The notes under the pieces were generated by a model. That model did no database searches. It had not been told where the DNA came from and was given only the letters and a program-made list of their open reading frames with translations. The position numbers and the translations under genes are program-made. This document shows positions 52,573 to 61,604 of a stretch of 64,000 nucleotides of DNA, one piece after another. This stretch comes from QUBU01 sp014337915. GTDB taxonomy: Bacteria; Pseudomonadota; Gammaproteobacteria; Steroidobacterales; GCA-2729495. The stretch is taken from assembly GCA_030263395.1 (NCBI GenBank), contig SZOW01000013.1, positions 25,572 to 89,571 of the forward strand, in the 5' to 3' direction. The first letter of the stretch is position 1. The number at the start of each line of letters is the position of its first letter.

Positions 52573-53061
52573 ATGGACAACATCAGGATCTTCGGATCAC
52601 GCCGCAGCATCGAGCAGGTGGAGGAAGGCCACGAACTCGCGCCCAGGTTCGACGAGCATGGGCTGATCCCGGCCGTCACCACCGACCATGCCAGCGGCGA
52701 GCTGCTGATGGTCGGCTACATGAACCGCGAGGCGCTGGCCCGGACGATCGAGACCGGCGAGGCCCATTACTTCAGCCGCAGTCGCCAGGTGCTGTGGCAC
52801 AAGGGCGCAACCAGCGGCCTGGTGCAGAAAGTCAGGGCGCTGCTGATCGACGACGACCAGGACTGCGTCTGGCTGCGGGTGGAGACCGCCGGCGGCGCCA
52901 ATTGTCACGTCGGCTACCGCTCCTGCTTCTATCGGGAAATCCCGGTGGGCGTCGCCGTGGGCGCCGCCAGCGGCCCGCTGCCGCTGACGTTCACCACCAC
53001 CGAAAAGGTCTTCGACCCGAAGGAAGTCTACGGCGACGCGCCGAACCCGACCCAGCTCTGA
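52573..53061 (+). CDS. hisI: Phosphoribosyl-AMP cyclohydrolase
   Basis: A 162-aa HisI of the cyclohydrolase-only type. It has LLMVGYMNREALARTIETGEAHYFSRSRQVLWHKGATSG. The metal-binding LIDDDQDCVWL follows, then NCHVGYRSCFYRE with zinc Cys residues. An N-terminal 20-residue extension and an EKVFDPKEVYGD tail are extra to the core. It is encoded alone, away from any his operon, on the plus strand within a minus-strand block. Confidence 0.93.
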   Translation: MDNIRIFGSRRSIEQVEEGHELAPRFDEHGLIPAVTTDHASGELLMVGYMNREALARTIETGEAHYFSRSRQVLWHKGATSGLVQKVRALLIDDDQDCVWLRVETAGGANCHVGYRSCFYREIPVGVAVGAASGPLPLTFTTTEKVFDPKEVYGDAPNPTQL

Positions 53062-53076
53062 GACCGGCGGCCGCGC

Positions 53077-53586
53077 CTACCGCAGCAGGCTGAGGCGGCG
53101 CGTCACGCTGCCGACCATGTCGGCCGCGAGGCTGTCACGCAGCTCGTCGGCCTCGGCGCGCTTGCCGAGCACTGCGGTTTCGTCGTAGTTGTAGGACCGG
53201 CTGAGCGTCAGCTGCTGCTCCGGCAGGACTTCCCGGCCGCCCATGTCGACGGCATACCGCAGGATGTAGTAGACCTCGTACTCCACCGGCGTGTTGCGCG
53301 CCGATACCGAGAGCACGCGCTGGCTGGTCTCGTCGTGGAGGATGCGGATCACGCCACCCGCCTCCGCCGGGTTTGACGTCACCCGCAGGCCGCCGTCGCG
53401 CAGCGTGGCCTTCAGCTTGCGATAGAAGGGCGTGTAGTGGTCGTCGGCCTCGATGTAGGTGACCGCCAGCGCGGGCGGGTAGTTCAGGTCACCGCGCAGG
53501 TGGAAACCACAGCCGGCATTCAGGCCGCTGGCGAGCACCAGCAGCAGCCAGGCCTGCACGCGCCAGCGCCGCTCAGACCACCACAT
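53077..53586 (-). CDS. lptE: LPS-assembly lipoprotein LptE
   Basis: A 169-aa lipoprotein. The signal peptide ends in LNAGC (Cys26), followed at once by GFHLRG, the normal LptE start after the lipidated Cys. VEYEVYYILRYAVD and LTLSRSYNYDETAVLGKRAE lie further on. LptE plugs LptD in the outer membrane. Its first 14 nt overlap the end of leuS. Confidence 0.94.
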   Translation of the reverse strand: MWWSERRWRVQAWLLLVLASGLNAGCGFHLRGDLNYPPALAVTYIEADDHYTPFYRKLKATLRDGGLRVTSNPAEAGGVIRILHDETSQRVLSVSARNTPVEYEVYYILRYAVDMGGREVLPEQQLTLSRSYNYDETAVLGKRAEADELRDSLAADMVGSVTRRLSLLR

Positions 53587-56161
53587 TGACGAGCTTCCCG
53601 GGCACGACGATCACCCGTCGCACCGCCCTGTCGCCGACATGGCGAGCGACGTCGGCATCGGCCAGCGCCGCCTCGCGCACCGCAGCCTCGCCCGAGCCGG
53701 CCGGGACGCTGATGCGGCCGCGCACCTTGCCGTTCACCTGCACCACGACTTCGACCGTGTCGGCGGCCAGTGCCGCCGCATCCACCATCGGCCAGCGTTC
53801 GTCGACCACCGCGGTGGCGTGGCCCAGTACCCGCCACAGCCGGTGGCAGATGTGCGGCACCATCGGCGAGAGCATCAGCACCACGCCCTCCAGGACTTCC
53901 TGCACCACGGCGCGATCGGCCGGGGTACCCGCCTGGAAGCGCGCAAGCTCGTTCAGCAGCTCCATGTTGGCGGCGATTGCGGTGTTGAAGGTGTAGCGGC
54001 GGCCAATGTCGTCGCTCACCTTGGCGATGGTCTGGTGCAGGACGCGCCGCAGCGCCTGCTGCGCCTCGCCGGGGGCGGCGGTTCCGGCCGCGGCGACCGG
54101 TCCGCCGGCGGCATGCAGCTGCACCGCGCGCCACAGGCGCTTGAGGAAGCGGAACGCACCCTGCACGCCCTCCTCCGACCATTCCAGCGACTGCTCCGGC
54201 GGCGCGGCGAACATGATGAACAGCCGCGCCGTGTCCGCGCCGTACTGCTCCACCAGCCGGTTCGGGTCGACGCCGTTGGCCTTGGACTTCGACATGGTGC
54301 CGATGCCGCCGGATTCCACCGGCCTGCCGTCAGCCAGCAGCGTCGCTGCGATGCGCCGGCCACGCTCGTCGTTCTCGACGCGCACATCGGCGGGATTGAA
54401 ATACTCGATGCGGCCGGAGGCCGGGCGGCGGAAGAAGATCTCGTTGAGCACCATGCCCTGGGTGAGCAGGTTGGTGAACGGCTCGTCGAGCTGCACCAGG
54501 CCGAGGTCGCGCATCACCCGCGTCCAGAAGCGCGAGTACAGCAGGTGCAGGATGGCATGCTCGATGCCGCCGATGTACTGGTCCACCGGCAGCCAGTAGG
54601 CGGCGCGCTCGTCGATCATGCGCTGCTGCTGGTCGGCGCTGGCGTAGCGCAGGAAATACCAGGACGAATCCACGAAGGTGTCCATGGTGTCGGTCTCGCG
54701 ACGCGCCGGACCGCCGCACTGCGGGCAGCTGCAGTCGCGGAATGCCGCGAGCTTTGCCAGCGGGTTGCCGCTGCCGTCGGGCACCAGGTTATCGGGCAGG
54801 ACCACGGGCAGCTGGTCATCGGGCACCGCCACCTCGCCGCAGGACGGGCAGTGCACCAGCGGGATCGGGCAGCCCCAGTAGCGCTGGCGCGAGATGCCCC
54901 AGTCGCGCAGGCGCCAGTGGGTGCGCCGCCGGCCGGTGGCCTGGCCCTCGAGGTGGCGCGCGATGGCGTCGAAGGCGCCGTCGAAGTCGAGGCCGTCGAA
55001 GGACCCGGAATTGATGAGCCGGCCGTGGTCGGTGAATGCCGCGCGCTCCAGATCGGGAAGTGAACCGTCCGCCGGCCGGATGACTTCGTGGACCGGCAGG
55101 CCGTAGCGCCGGGCGAACTCCCAGTCGCGCTGGTCATGAGCCGGCACCGACATCACCGCGCCGGTGCCGTAGCTCATGAGCACGAAGTTCGCGACCCAGA
55201 CCGGCACCCGCTGCCCGGTCAGCGGGTGGATGGCGTGGAAGCCGGTGGGCATGCCGCGCTTCTCGGCGGTCTCCAGCGCGGCTTCCGTGACGGCCTGGTG
55301 GCGGCATTCGTCGATGAAGACCCGCAATTCGAGGTTGTCCTGCGCTGCGGCCAGCGCCAGCGGATGCTCGGGTGCGATCGCCATGTAGGTGACGCCATGG
55401 AGCGTGTCCGGCCGGGTGGTGAAGATGCTGAGGTGCTCGTCGCGGTCCTCGATGGGGAAATCGATCTCCAGGCCTTCGGAGCGGCCGATCCAGTTGGCCT
55501 GCATGGTGCGCACCCGCTCAGGCCAGCCGGCGAGGCCATCCAGCGCCTGCAGCAGCTCCCCGGCGTAGGCGGTGATGCGCAGGTAGTACATCGGGATCTC
55601 GCGCTTTTCCACCAGTGCGCCGGTGCGCCAGCCGCGGCCATCGACGACCTGTTCGTTGGCGAGCACGGTCTGGTCGACGGGATCCCAGTTGACGACCCCG
55701 GTGGTCTTGTAGGCGATGCCCTTTTCGCGCATGCGCAGGAACAGCCACTGGTTCCAGCGGTAGTAATCGGGCCTGCAGGTGGCGACCTCGCGGTCCCAGT
55801 CGATGGCGAGCCCGAGGCTCTTGAGCTGCCGGCGCATGTAGTCGATGTTGTCGTAGGTCCACCTTGCCGGCGGCACGCCGTTGGCCATGGCGGCGTTCTC
55901 GGCGGGCAGGCCGAAGGCGTCCCAGCCCATGGGCTGCAGCACGTTCCTGCCGCGCATGCGCTGGTAGCGGCTGATGACGTCACCGATGGTGTAGTTGCGG
56001 ACATGCCCCATGTGCAGCCGGCCGCTGGGGTACGGGAACATGGAGAGGCAGTAGTACTTTTCCCGCGCGGGGTCTTCGGTGGCGCGGAAGCTGCGGTGGC
56101 TGTCCCAGTAGGCCTGGGCTTCGGCTTCGACCTCGGCGGGCCGGTAGGGGATGTCAGTCAC
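53573..56161 (-). CDS. leuS: Leucyl-tRNA synthetase
   Basis: An 862-aa class I synthetase, close to the usual 860. It has LSMFPYPSGRLHMGHVRNYTIGDV (HIGH), GWDAFGLPAENAA, and the CP1 editing domain with TTRPDTLHGVTYMAIAPEHPLA. VPAHDQRDWEFARRYGLP and the catalytic MSKSKANGVDP near residue 615 follow. The first position of KMSKS is Thr here. I used the GTG at 56161, which fits the family start (TDIPYRP); it has no clear ribosome binding site. An ATG at 56266 would add a poor Pro-rich leader read through a hairpin repeat. Confidence 0.95.
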   Translation of the reverse strand: MTDIPYRPAEVEAEAQAYWDSHRSFRATEDPAREKYYCLSMFPYPSGRLHMGHVRNYTIGDVISRYQRMRGRNVLQPMGWDAFGLPAENAAMANGVPPARWTYDNIDYMRRQLKSLGLAIDWDREVATCRPDYYRWNQWLFLRMREKGIAYKTTGVVNWDPVDQTVLANEQVVDGRGWRTGALVEKREIPMYYLRITAYAGELLQALDGLAGWPERVRTMQANWIGRSEGLEIDFPIEDRDEHLSIFTTRPDTLHGVTYMAIAPEHPLALAAAQDNLELRVFIDECRHQAVTEAALETAEKRGMPTGFHAIHPLTGQRVPVWVANFVLMSYGTGAVMSVPAHDQRDWEFARRYGLPVHEVIRPADGSLPDLERAAFTDHGRLINSGSFDGLDFDGAFDAIARHLEGQATGRRRTHWRLRDWGISRQRYWGCPIPLVHCPSCGEVAVPDDQLPVVLPDNLVPDGSGNPLAKLAAFRDCSCPQCGGPARRETDTMDTFVDSSWYFLRYASADQQQRMIDERAAYWLPVDQYIGGIEHAILHLLYSRFWTRVMRDLGLVQLDEPFTNLLTQGMVLNEIFFRRPASGRIEYFNPADVRVENDERGRRIAATLLADGRPVESGGIGTMSKSKANGVDPNRLVEQYGADTARLFIMFAAPPEQSLEWSEEGVQGAFRFLKRLWRAVQLHAAGGPVAAAGTAAPGEAQQALRRVLHQTIAKVSDDIGRRYTFNTAIAANMELLNELARFQAGTPADRAVVQEVLEGVVLMLSPMVPHICHRLWRVLGHATAVVDERWPMVDAAALAADTVEVVVQVNGKVRGRISVPAGSGEAAVREAALADADVARHVGDRAVRRVIVVPGKLVNVVV

Positions 56162-56252
56162 GGGATGGGTCGTTTTCAGCGGGAGGCGGGAAAGGATACA
56201 CCAGGGGGCAGCCTGAGGCCGGGGCCAGGGCCGGGGCGGTGGCCGCCCTTGC

Positions 56253-56305
56253 GGTGGGGCCTCCAAAGTCGCTCCTCGTTATTCGCTTGGTCTGGAGGCC
56301 CCACC
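56253..56305. repeat. Intergenic 13-bp perfect inverted repeat (REP-like hairpin)
   Basis: GGTGGGGCCTCCA (56253-56265) and TGGAGGCCCCACC (56293-56305) are exact inverted copies around a 27-nt loop. The element fills part of the 199-bp gap between lnt and leuS, which otherwise shows no gene. No T-run follows on either side. Symmetry and position are typical of dispersed REP-type palindromes, but only one copy is in this window. Confidence 0.6.
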
Positions 56306-56360
56306 TCCGGGCGGATTGGCACCGGCGGATTGCATCCAGGGGGCGGCGCTGGGTGCCGGC

Positions 56361-57857
56361 TCAGCGGGCGCGTTGGTGGACCAGCAAGGCGGCGACGGCA
56401 AGCAGGGACAGCAGCACGACGGGGTAGTTGCCGGTGCGCACGTACGGTGTGGCGCCTTCGTAGGGCTGGGCCTCGCCGTCGAGCACCCGGGGTTCGAACT
56501 GCGGGATGGTGGCGCGCAGCCGGCCGTGCTGGTCGATGATGGCGGTGATGCCGGTGTTGGTGCTGCGGACCAGGTAGCGGCCGGTTTCCAGCGCGCGCAT
56601 GCGCGCGATCTGCAGGTGCTGGTGTGGTGCGATGGTGTCACCGAACCAGGCGTCGTTGCTGACGCTGACGAGCAGCCGCGCCTCGGGCAGGAACTCGAGC
56701 TGCTCGGCGCCGTAGGCGTCCTCGTAGCAGATGGTGGGTGCGAGCGGAACGCCGGCAGCGAGCAGCGGGCGCTGCTGGCGGCCGCCGGCGGCGAGGTCGT
56801 CGAAGGGCAGGTTGGCCATGCGCATCCAGCTGCGCACGAAGGCCGGCACGGGGAAGAACTCGCCGAAAGGCACGAGATGGCGCTTGTGGTAGACGCCGGC
56901 CTCCGTGCCCAGTGCCAGCAACGAGTTGCGGTATTCGTCGCTTTCCGCGTCATGAGTGAGGATGCCGACCAGAAGCTGGCTGTCCAGGCTGGCCGCCAGT
57001 TCCCGCAGGGCCTGCAGGTAGTCGCCGACGCGGTCATCCGGTGCCGGGATGGCTGCTTCCGGCCAGACCACCAGGTCGCGGCCGGTGAGCGGCGCGGTCA
57101 TGTCGTAGTAGCGTTCCATGGTGGCCCGGCGTTCGCCGGGCTGCCACTTGAGCAGTTGCGGGATGGCACCCTGCACCAGGCTCACCCGCAGCGGCGCACC
57201 GCTCGCCGTCGTCCATGCGTGGCCCGACAGCAGCCAGGTGGCGAGGGTCGCCACCAGCAGCAGGACCGAGGCGGCGGTCCGGTCCCGCGTGCCCCCGCGG
57301 ACCAGCGCGAGCACGGCACCGGCCACCAGGGCCGTCACCAGCGTCACCCCGTAGACGCCGCCGATGGGTGCCCAGGCGGCGAGGCGGCCGTCCACCATGG
57401 CGTAGCCGATGCTCAGCCAGGGGAACCCGGTGAATACCCAGCCGCGCAGCCACTCGGCCAGCAGCCACAGCCCCGGCATCAGCAGGCAGGCGTCGAGCGC
57501 CACCGACCCCGTGGACCAGCGCGCCGCCAGGTAGCCGCAGGCCGCGTACCAGGCAGCCATCAGTGCGACCAGCCCGGCAAGCAGCAGCACCGCGACCGGC
57601 AGCGGCGTGCCGCCGACCAGCCGCACGCTGACGTAGAGCCACCAGGTTCCGGCGCCGAAGGCACAGGCGCCGAACAGGAAGCCGCGGCGTGCGGCCTCGG
57701 CCGGCGCCACATTCCAGGTGGCGAACAGCGCCAGCATCGCCAGCGGCGCCAGCCAGTACCAGCCGAAGGGCGCGAATGCCAGCGGCAGCACCAGGCCGGC
57801 CAGGGCGGCAACCAGGCGGCCGCGCGCCAGGACGGTGCGGGACGGGCGCAGCAGCAA
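56361..57857 (-). CDS. lnt: Apolipoprotein N-acyltransferase
   Basis: A 498-aa inner-membrane enzyme. About six to seven transmembrane segments come first (LAFAPFGWYWLAPLAMLALF). A nitrilase-type domain follows, with Glu in VVWPEAAIPAP, Lys in YHKRHLVPFGEFFP, and Cys in TICYEDAYG, the catalytic triad. A final hydrophobic segment lies near the C terminus. It adds the third acyl chain to lipoproteins such as LptE. The start is assigned at TTG 57857; no ATG or better-placed start is near. It is 14 nt after corC. Confidence 0.94.
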   Translation of the reverse strand: MLLRPSRTVLARGRLVAALAGLVLPLAFAPFGWYWLAPLAMLALFATWNVAPAEAARRGFLFGACAFGAGTWWLYVSVRLVGGTPLPVAVLLLAGLVALMAAWYAACGYLAARWSTGSVALDACLLMPGLWLLAEWLRGWVFTGFPWLSIGYAMVDGRLAAWAPIGGVYGVTLVTALVAGAVLALVRGGTRDRTAASVLLLVATLATWLLSGHAWTTASGAPLRVSLVQGAIPQLLKWQPGERRATMERYYDMTAPLTGRDLVVWPEAAIPAPDDRVGDYLQALRELAASLDSQLLVGILTHDAESDEYRNSLLALGTEAGVYHKRHLVPFGEFFPVPAFVRSWMRMANLPFDDLAAGGRQQRPLLAAGVPLAPTICYEDAYGAEQLEFLPEARLLVSVSNDAWFGDTIAPHQHLQIARMRALETGRYLVRSTNTGITAIIDQHGRLRATIPQFEPRVLDGEAQPYEGATPYVRTGNYPVVLLSLLAVAALLVHQRAR

Positions 57858-57871
57858 GGCCCGGTGCCCCG

Positions 57872-58735
57872 TCAGTCCGCCCTGGCGGGTTCGGGCGTGA
57901 CTTCCAGGGTGTGCAGGCGCCGGCGATCGGCCTGCAGCACCTTGAAGCGGAAGCCCTGGCAGCTCACCACCTCGCCCCGCCGCGGCAGGCGACCGAGCTC
58001 GTACATCACGAGGCCGCCGACGGTGTCGTAGTCCTCGTCACTGATGCTGCAGCCGAAGTACTGGTTGAAGTCCTCGATGCGGGTCAGTGCCAGCACCTGG
58101 AAGCGATTGCCGTCCTGCTTCTGGATGGGCTCGGCCTCCTGGGCGTCGTACTCGTCGCCGATCTCGCCAACGATTTCCTCCAGCACGTCCTCGATGGTGA
58201 GCAGGCCCGCGGTGGCACCGTACTCGTCGACGACGATGGCGAGGTGATTGCGGTTGACGCGGAATTCCTTCAGCAGCGTGTTGAGCCGCTTGGTCTCCGG
58301 AATGACGATGGCCGGGCGGATGAAGCGGCGCAGGTCGAACTCCTGGCCGGGCGTCTCCACGAAGTAATGCAGGATGTCCTTGGCGAGGAGCACGCCGACG
58401 ACCTCGTCGCGGTCCTCACCGATGACCGGATAGCGTGAATGGCCGCTGTCGACGATGGCATGCAGGATCTCCGCCTTGGGCGCGTCGCGCTCCAGCACCA
58501 CCATCTGCGAGCGCGGCACCATGACGTCGCGCACCTGGGTCTCGGCGACATCCAGCACGCCCTGGAGCATGGCCACCTCGTCGGGATCGAGCACGGCGTT
58601 CCAGCGCCCTTCTCGCAGGATGTCGACGATGTCCTGCCGCGTGGCGGGCTCGCCCGTCATCAGGCGGCGCAGCCGGCCGTACAGCGTTGGTTCCTCGTCC
58701 TCGGCCTCCGGGGCCGGCTGGTGTTCGTCGATCAT
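57872..58735 (-). CDS. corC: CorC/HlyC-type CBS-domain protein
   Basis: A 287-aa soluble protein. It has an acidic N terminus and two CBS motifs: VRDVMVPRSQMVVL near residue 70 and FRVNRNHLAIVVDEYGATAGLLTIEDVLEE near residue 158. A C-terminal CorC_HlyC domain (DTVGGLVMYELGRLPRRGEVV) follows. It is linked to Mg/Co efflux. The ATG overlaps the ybeY stop by 4 nt. The order ybeY-corC-lnt is conserved. Confidence 0.94.
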   Translation of the reverse strand: MIDEHQPAPEAEDEEPTLYGRLRRLMTGEPATRQDIVDILREGRWNAVLDPDEVAMLQGVLDVAETQVRDVMVPRSQMVVLERDAPKAEILHAIVDSGHSRYPVIGEDRDEVVGVLLAKDILHYFVETPGQEFDLRRFIRPAIVIPETKRLNTLLKEFRVNRNHLAIVVDEYGATAGLLTIEDVLEEIVGEIGDEYDAQEAEPIQKQDGNRFQVLALTRIEDFNQYFGCSISDEDYDTVGGLVMYELGRLPRRGEVVSCQGFRFKVLQADRRRLHTLEVTPEPARAD

Positions 58736-59241
58736 GCTCGTCTGCGTGTCCTGGAGGCGGTCGCGGGTGCCGGCCGGTACGGGTCGCGGAACCCGAGCCG
58801 GCGCAGGATCCTCACCTCGCGATCCTCCATTCTACGGGCTGTGGCGGGTTTGTCGTGATCATGGCCGAGCAGGTGCAGGATGCCGTGGACCACCAGGTGC
58901 GCCAGGTGAGCGCGCGGGGCCTTGCCCTGCTCACTGGCTTCGCGCAGCACCAGTGGCAGGCAGATGACGAGGTCGCCGAGTTCGGCGCCGGCCATGGGGG
59001 CTGCGGCCCGGAACGCCAGCACGTTGGTGGCCCCGTCCTTGCCGCGATAGTGCCGGTTCAGCCGTGCGCCCTCGCGCCAGCCGACCAGGCGGATGGTGAC
59101 CGTGCGGCCTGCCCCGGCCCCGGCGGCCGCAGCCCAGCCGGCAAGGTCCGAACCCCTGGGCAACGCCGCGGCGCGGGTGGCCAGCTGGAGTTCGACCGCC
59201 GCGGGAGCCTCAGGCTGGCTGCGGGCCGGAGGCCGTGTCAT
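58732..59241 (-). CDS. ybeY: Endoribonuclease YbeY
   Basis: A 169-aa metalloprotein with the zinc motif HLVVHGILHLLGHDHDK (three His) and RLNRHYRGKDGATNVLAF. YbeY matures 16S rRNA 3' ends. The ATG at 59241 lies 32 nt inside the end of the PhoH-like gene. The conserved NVLAF (usually NVLSF) is present. Confidence 0.94.
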   Translation of the reverse strand: MTRPPARSQPEAPAAVELQLATRAAALPRGSDLAGWAAAAGAGAGRTVTIRLVGWREGARLNRHYRGKDGATNVLAFRAAAPMAGAELGDLVICLPLVLREASEQGKAPRAHLAHLVVHGILHLLGHDHDKPATARRMEDREVRILRRLGFRDPYRPAPATASRTRRRA

Positions 59242-60244
59242 CGCTGCTGACTGCGGGACCATCCCCGGCCTTTTCCGCCGCCTCGTAGGCCTCGACGATG
59301 CGCTGCACCAGCGCATGCCGCACCACGTCGCGCGGGGAGAAAAAGGTGAAGCTCACGCCCGGTACGCCCTGCAGCACCTGCATGACGTGGCGCAGGCCGG
59401 AAAGCTGGCGCCGCGGCAGGTCCACCTGGGTGACGTCGCCGGTCACCACGGCGCGGGAGCCGAAGCCCATCCGCGTCAGGAACATCTTCATCTGCTCGAC
59501 GCTGGTGTTCTGCGCCTCGTCGAGGAGGATGAAGCTCTCGTTCAGCGAACGGCCGCGCATGTAGGCCAGCGGCGCCACCTCGATGACGTTGCGCTCCACC
59601 AGGCGTGCCACCCGGTCGAATCCCAGCATCTCGTAGAGCGCGTCATACATGGGCCGCAGGTAGGGATCGACTTTCTGCGCCAGGTCACCGGGCAGGAAAC
59701 CCAGCCGCTCGCCTGCCTCCACCGCGGGGCGCACCAGCACGATGCGCCGCACCCGCTCCTGCTCCAGCGCCTCCACCGCGCTCGCCACCGCAAGATAGGT
59801 CTTGCCGGTGCCCGCCGGGCCGATGCCGAAGCACAGGTCGTTGCTGCGGATGTTGCTGATGTAGGCGCGCTGGTTTGGGCCGCGCGGCCGGATGTGGCTG
59901 CGCCGGGTCCGCAGTGCCTCGCCCTCCTCCGGCCCGGGCGTCGAGCCATCGGCCTCGTCCAGGCGTTCGTTGACCGCCGACTCCTGCAGGAAGACATGCA
60001 GCCGCTGCGGATCGAGGCGCTCGCTGCCCGCAAGGATGAACAGTTCGCGCAGCAGCCGCGCGCCGAGCCCGGCGGCGGGCGCGGGACCCATCACCCGGAA
60101 GTGGTTGCCGCGGTTGCTGATCTGCACGCCGAGGCGCTGTTCGAGCTGGCGCAGGTGCTCGTCGCGCTGGCCGCAGAGGTTGGCGAGCACGCGGTTGTCG
60201 GCCGGCTCCAGCAGCAGCTCCTCGGTGGCGATGACGGCGTTCAA
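59210..60244 (-). CDS. ybeZ: PhoH-like ATPase YbeZ
   Basis: A 344-aa P-loop protein. Walker A GPAGTGKT is at 142-149. LVRPAVEAGERLGFLPGD, MRGRSLNESFILLDEAQNT (Walker B) and GDVTQVDLPRRQLSGL follow. It works with YbeY in RNA metabolism. The start is a TTG at 60244, overlapping the miaB stop (TTGA); no ATG is nearby, so expression depends on coupling. Confidence 0.92.
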   Translation of the reverse strand: MNAVIATEELLLEPADNRVLANLCGQRDEHLRQLEQRLGVQISNRGNHFRVMGPAPAAGLGARLLRELFILAGSERLDPQRLHVFLQESAVNERLDEADGSTPGPEEGEALRTRRSHIRPRGPNQRAYISNIRSNDLCFGIGPAGTGKTYLAVASAVEALEQERVRRIVLVRPAVEAGERLGFLPGDLAQKVDPYLRPMYDALYEMLGFDRVARLVERNVIEVAPLAYMRGRSLNESFILLDEAQNTSVEQMKMFLTRMGFGSRAVVTGDVTQVDLPRRQLSGLRHVMQVLQGVPGVSFTFFSPRDVVRHALVQRIVEAYEAAEKAGDGPAVSSDDTASGPQPA

Positions 60245-61581
60245 GCGGCGGCCAGGCCGGCCGCGAGCCGGCCACGCAGGGAATTGGGCAGCGCCTCGGT
60301 GATGGTCAGGTCGACGAAGCGGCCGACCAGGCGAGCATCACCATCGAAATTCACCCAGCGGTTGTTCTCGGTGCGCCCGGTGAGCTGGCGCGGATCCTTC
60401 CGCGAGGGACCCTGCACCAGCACCCGCTGCCGGCTGCCGACCATGGCGGCGCTGATGGCCCGAGCCTGGCTGTTGACCTGCGCCTGGAGGATCTCCAGCC
60501 GACGGTGCTTGATCTCGTCCGGGACCTGGCCCGGCAACTCCGCCGCCGGCGTGCCGGGGCGCGGGCTGTAGATGAAGCTGAAGGACTGGTCGAAGCCCAC
60601 GTCGCTGATGAGTTCCAGCGTCGCCGCGAAATCAGCGTCGGTCTCGCCGGGGAAGCCGACGATGAAGTCGCTCGAGACGCTGATTCCCGGGCGCACCGCA
60701 CGCAGCGCGGCGATCTTCTGCCGGTATTCCGCGCCGGTGTAACCCCGGCGCATCCGCGCGAGGATGCGGTCCGAGCCGCTCTGCACCGGGAGGTGCAGGA
60801 AGCTGGCGAGCTGCGGCAGCTCCGCATAGGCCTGGATCAGCCGCTCGCCGAAATTCAGCGGGTGCGAGGTGGTGAAGCGGATGCGCCCGATGCCGTCGAT
60901 CGCCGCTACCCGACCGATGAGCGTGGCCAGGTCCGCCTTGCGCCCCGCGGCATCGATGCCGCGGTAGGCGTTGACGTTCTGCCCCAGCAGGTTCACCTCG
61001 AGCACGCCCTGGCGGGCGAGCGCGCCGACTTCGCGCAGCACGTCCTCGAGCGGCCGGCTCACCTCGCGCCCGCGCGTGTAGGGCACCACGCAGAAACTGC
61101 AGCGGCGGCTACAACCCTCCATGACGGAGACGAAGGCGCTCGGCCCCTCGGCGCGCGGCTCCGGCAGGCAGTCGAACTTCTCGATCTCCGGGAAGCTCAC
61201 GTCCACCTGCGGCAGGCCGCGCTCGCGCAGCCCGTCGATCATCGCCGGCAGGCGGTGCAGCGTCTGCGGCCCGAACACCAGGTCGACGAACGGCGCGCGC
61301 ACCAGCAGCGCCTCGCCTTCCTGGCTGGCGACGCAGCCGGCGACACCGATGACCACCTCCGGCCGCAGCTCCTTGAGCTCGCGCCACAGGCCGAGGTGGG
61401 AGAACACCTTCTCCTGGGCCTTCTCGCGGATGGAGCAGGTATTGAGCAGCAGGACATCCGCCTCGGCGGGGTCTGCGGTGGCCTGCATCCCCTGTGTTTC
61501 GCGCAGTACGTCCGCCATGCGCGCGGAGTCGTACTCGTTCATCTGGCAGCCGAAGGTCTTGATATGGAACTTGCCTGGCAT
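60241..61581 (-). CDS. miaB: tRNA-2-methylthio-N6-dimethylallyladenosine synthase MiaB
   Basis: A 446-aa methylthiotransferase. The N-terminal Cys set is TFGCQMNEYDS (Cys12), LNTCSIREKA and GVAGCVASQ. The radical-SAM motif is GCSRRCSFCVVPYTRGRE. A TRAM domain with LVQGPSRKDPRQLTGRTENNR ends the protein. It has both Fe-S clusters needed for ms2i6A37 formation. It is 23 nt after ssb. Confidence 0.96.
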   Translation of the reverse strand: MPGKFHIKTFGCQMNEYDSARMADVLRETQGMQATADPAEADVLLLNTCSIREKAQEKVFSHLGLWRELKELRPEVVIGVAGCVASQEGEALLVRAPFVDLVFGPQTLHRLPAMIDGLRERGLPQVDVSFPEIEKFDCLPEPRAEGPSAFVSVMEGCSRRCSFCVVPYTRGREVSRPLEDVLREVGALARQGVLEVNLLGQNVNAYRGIDAAGRKADLATLIGRVAAIDGIGRIRFTTSHPLNFGERLIQAYAELPQLASFLHLPVQSGSDRILARMRRGYTGAEYRQKIAALRAVRPGISVSSDFIVGFPGETDADFAATLELISDVGFDQSFSFIYSPRPGTPAAELPGQVPDEIKHRRLEILQAQVNSQARAISAAMVGSRQRVLVQGPSRKDPRQLTGRTENNRWVNFDGDARLVGRFVDLTITEALPNSLRGRLAAGLAAA

Positions 61582-61604
61582 GGGCGGGACTTGCGGGCGG
61601 CTGC

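Noticed and set aside
52585..52920. Minus-strand frame opposite hisI
   Set aside because: Antisense shadow of a well-supported hisI gene.
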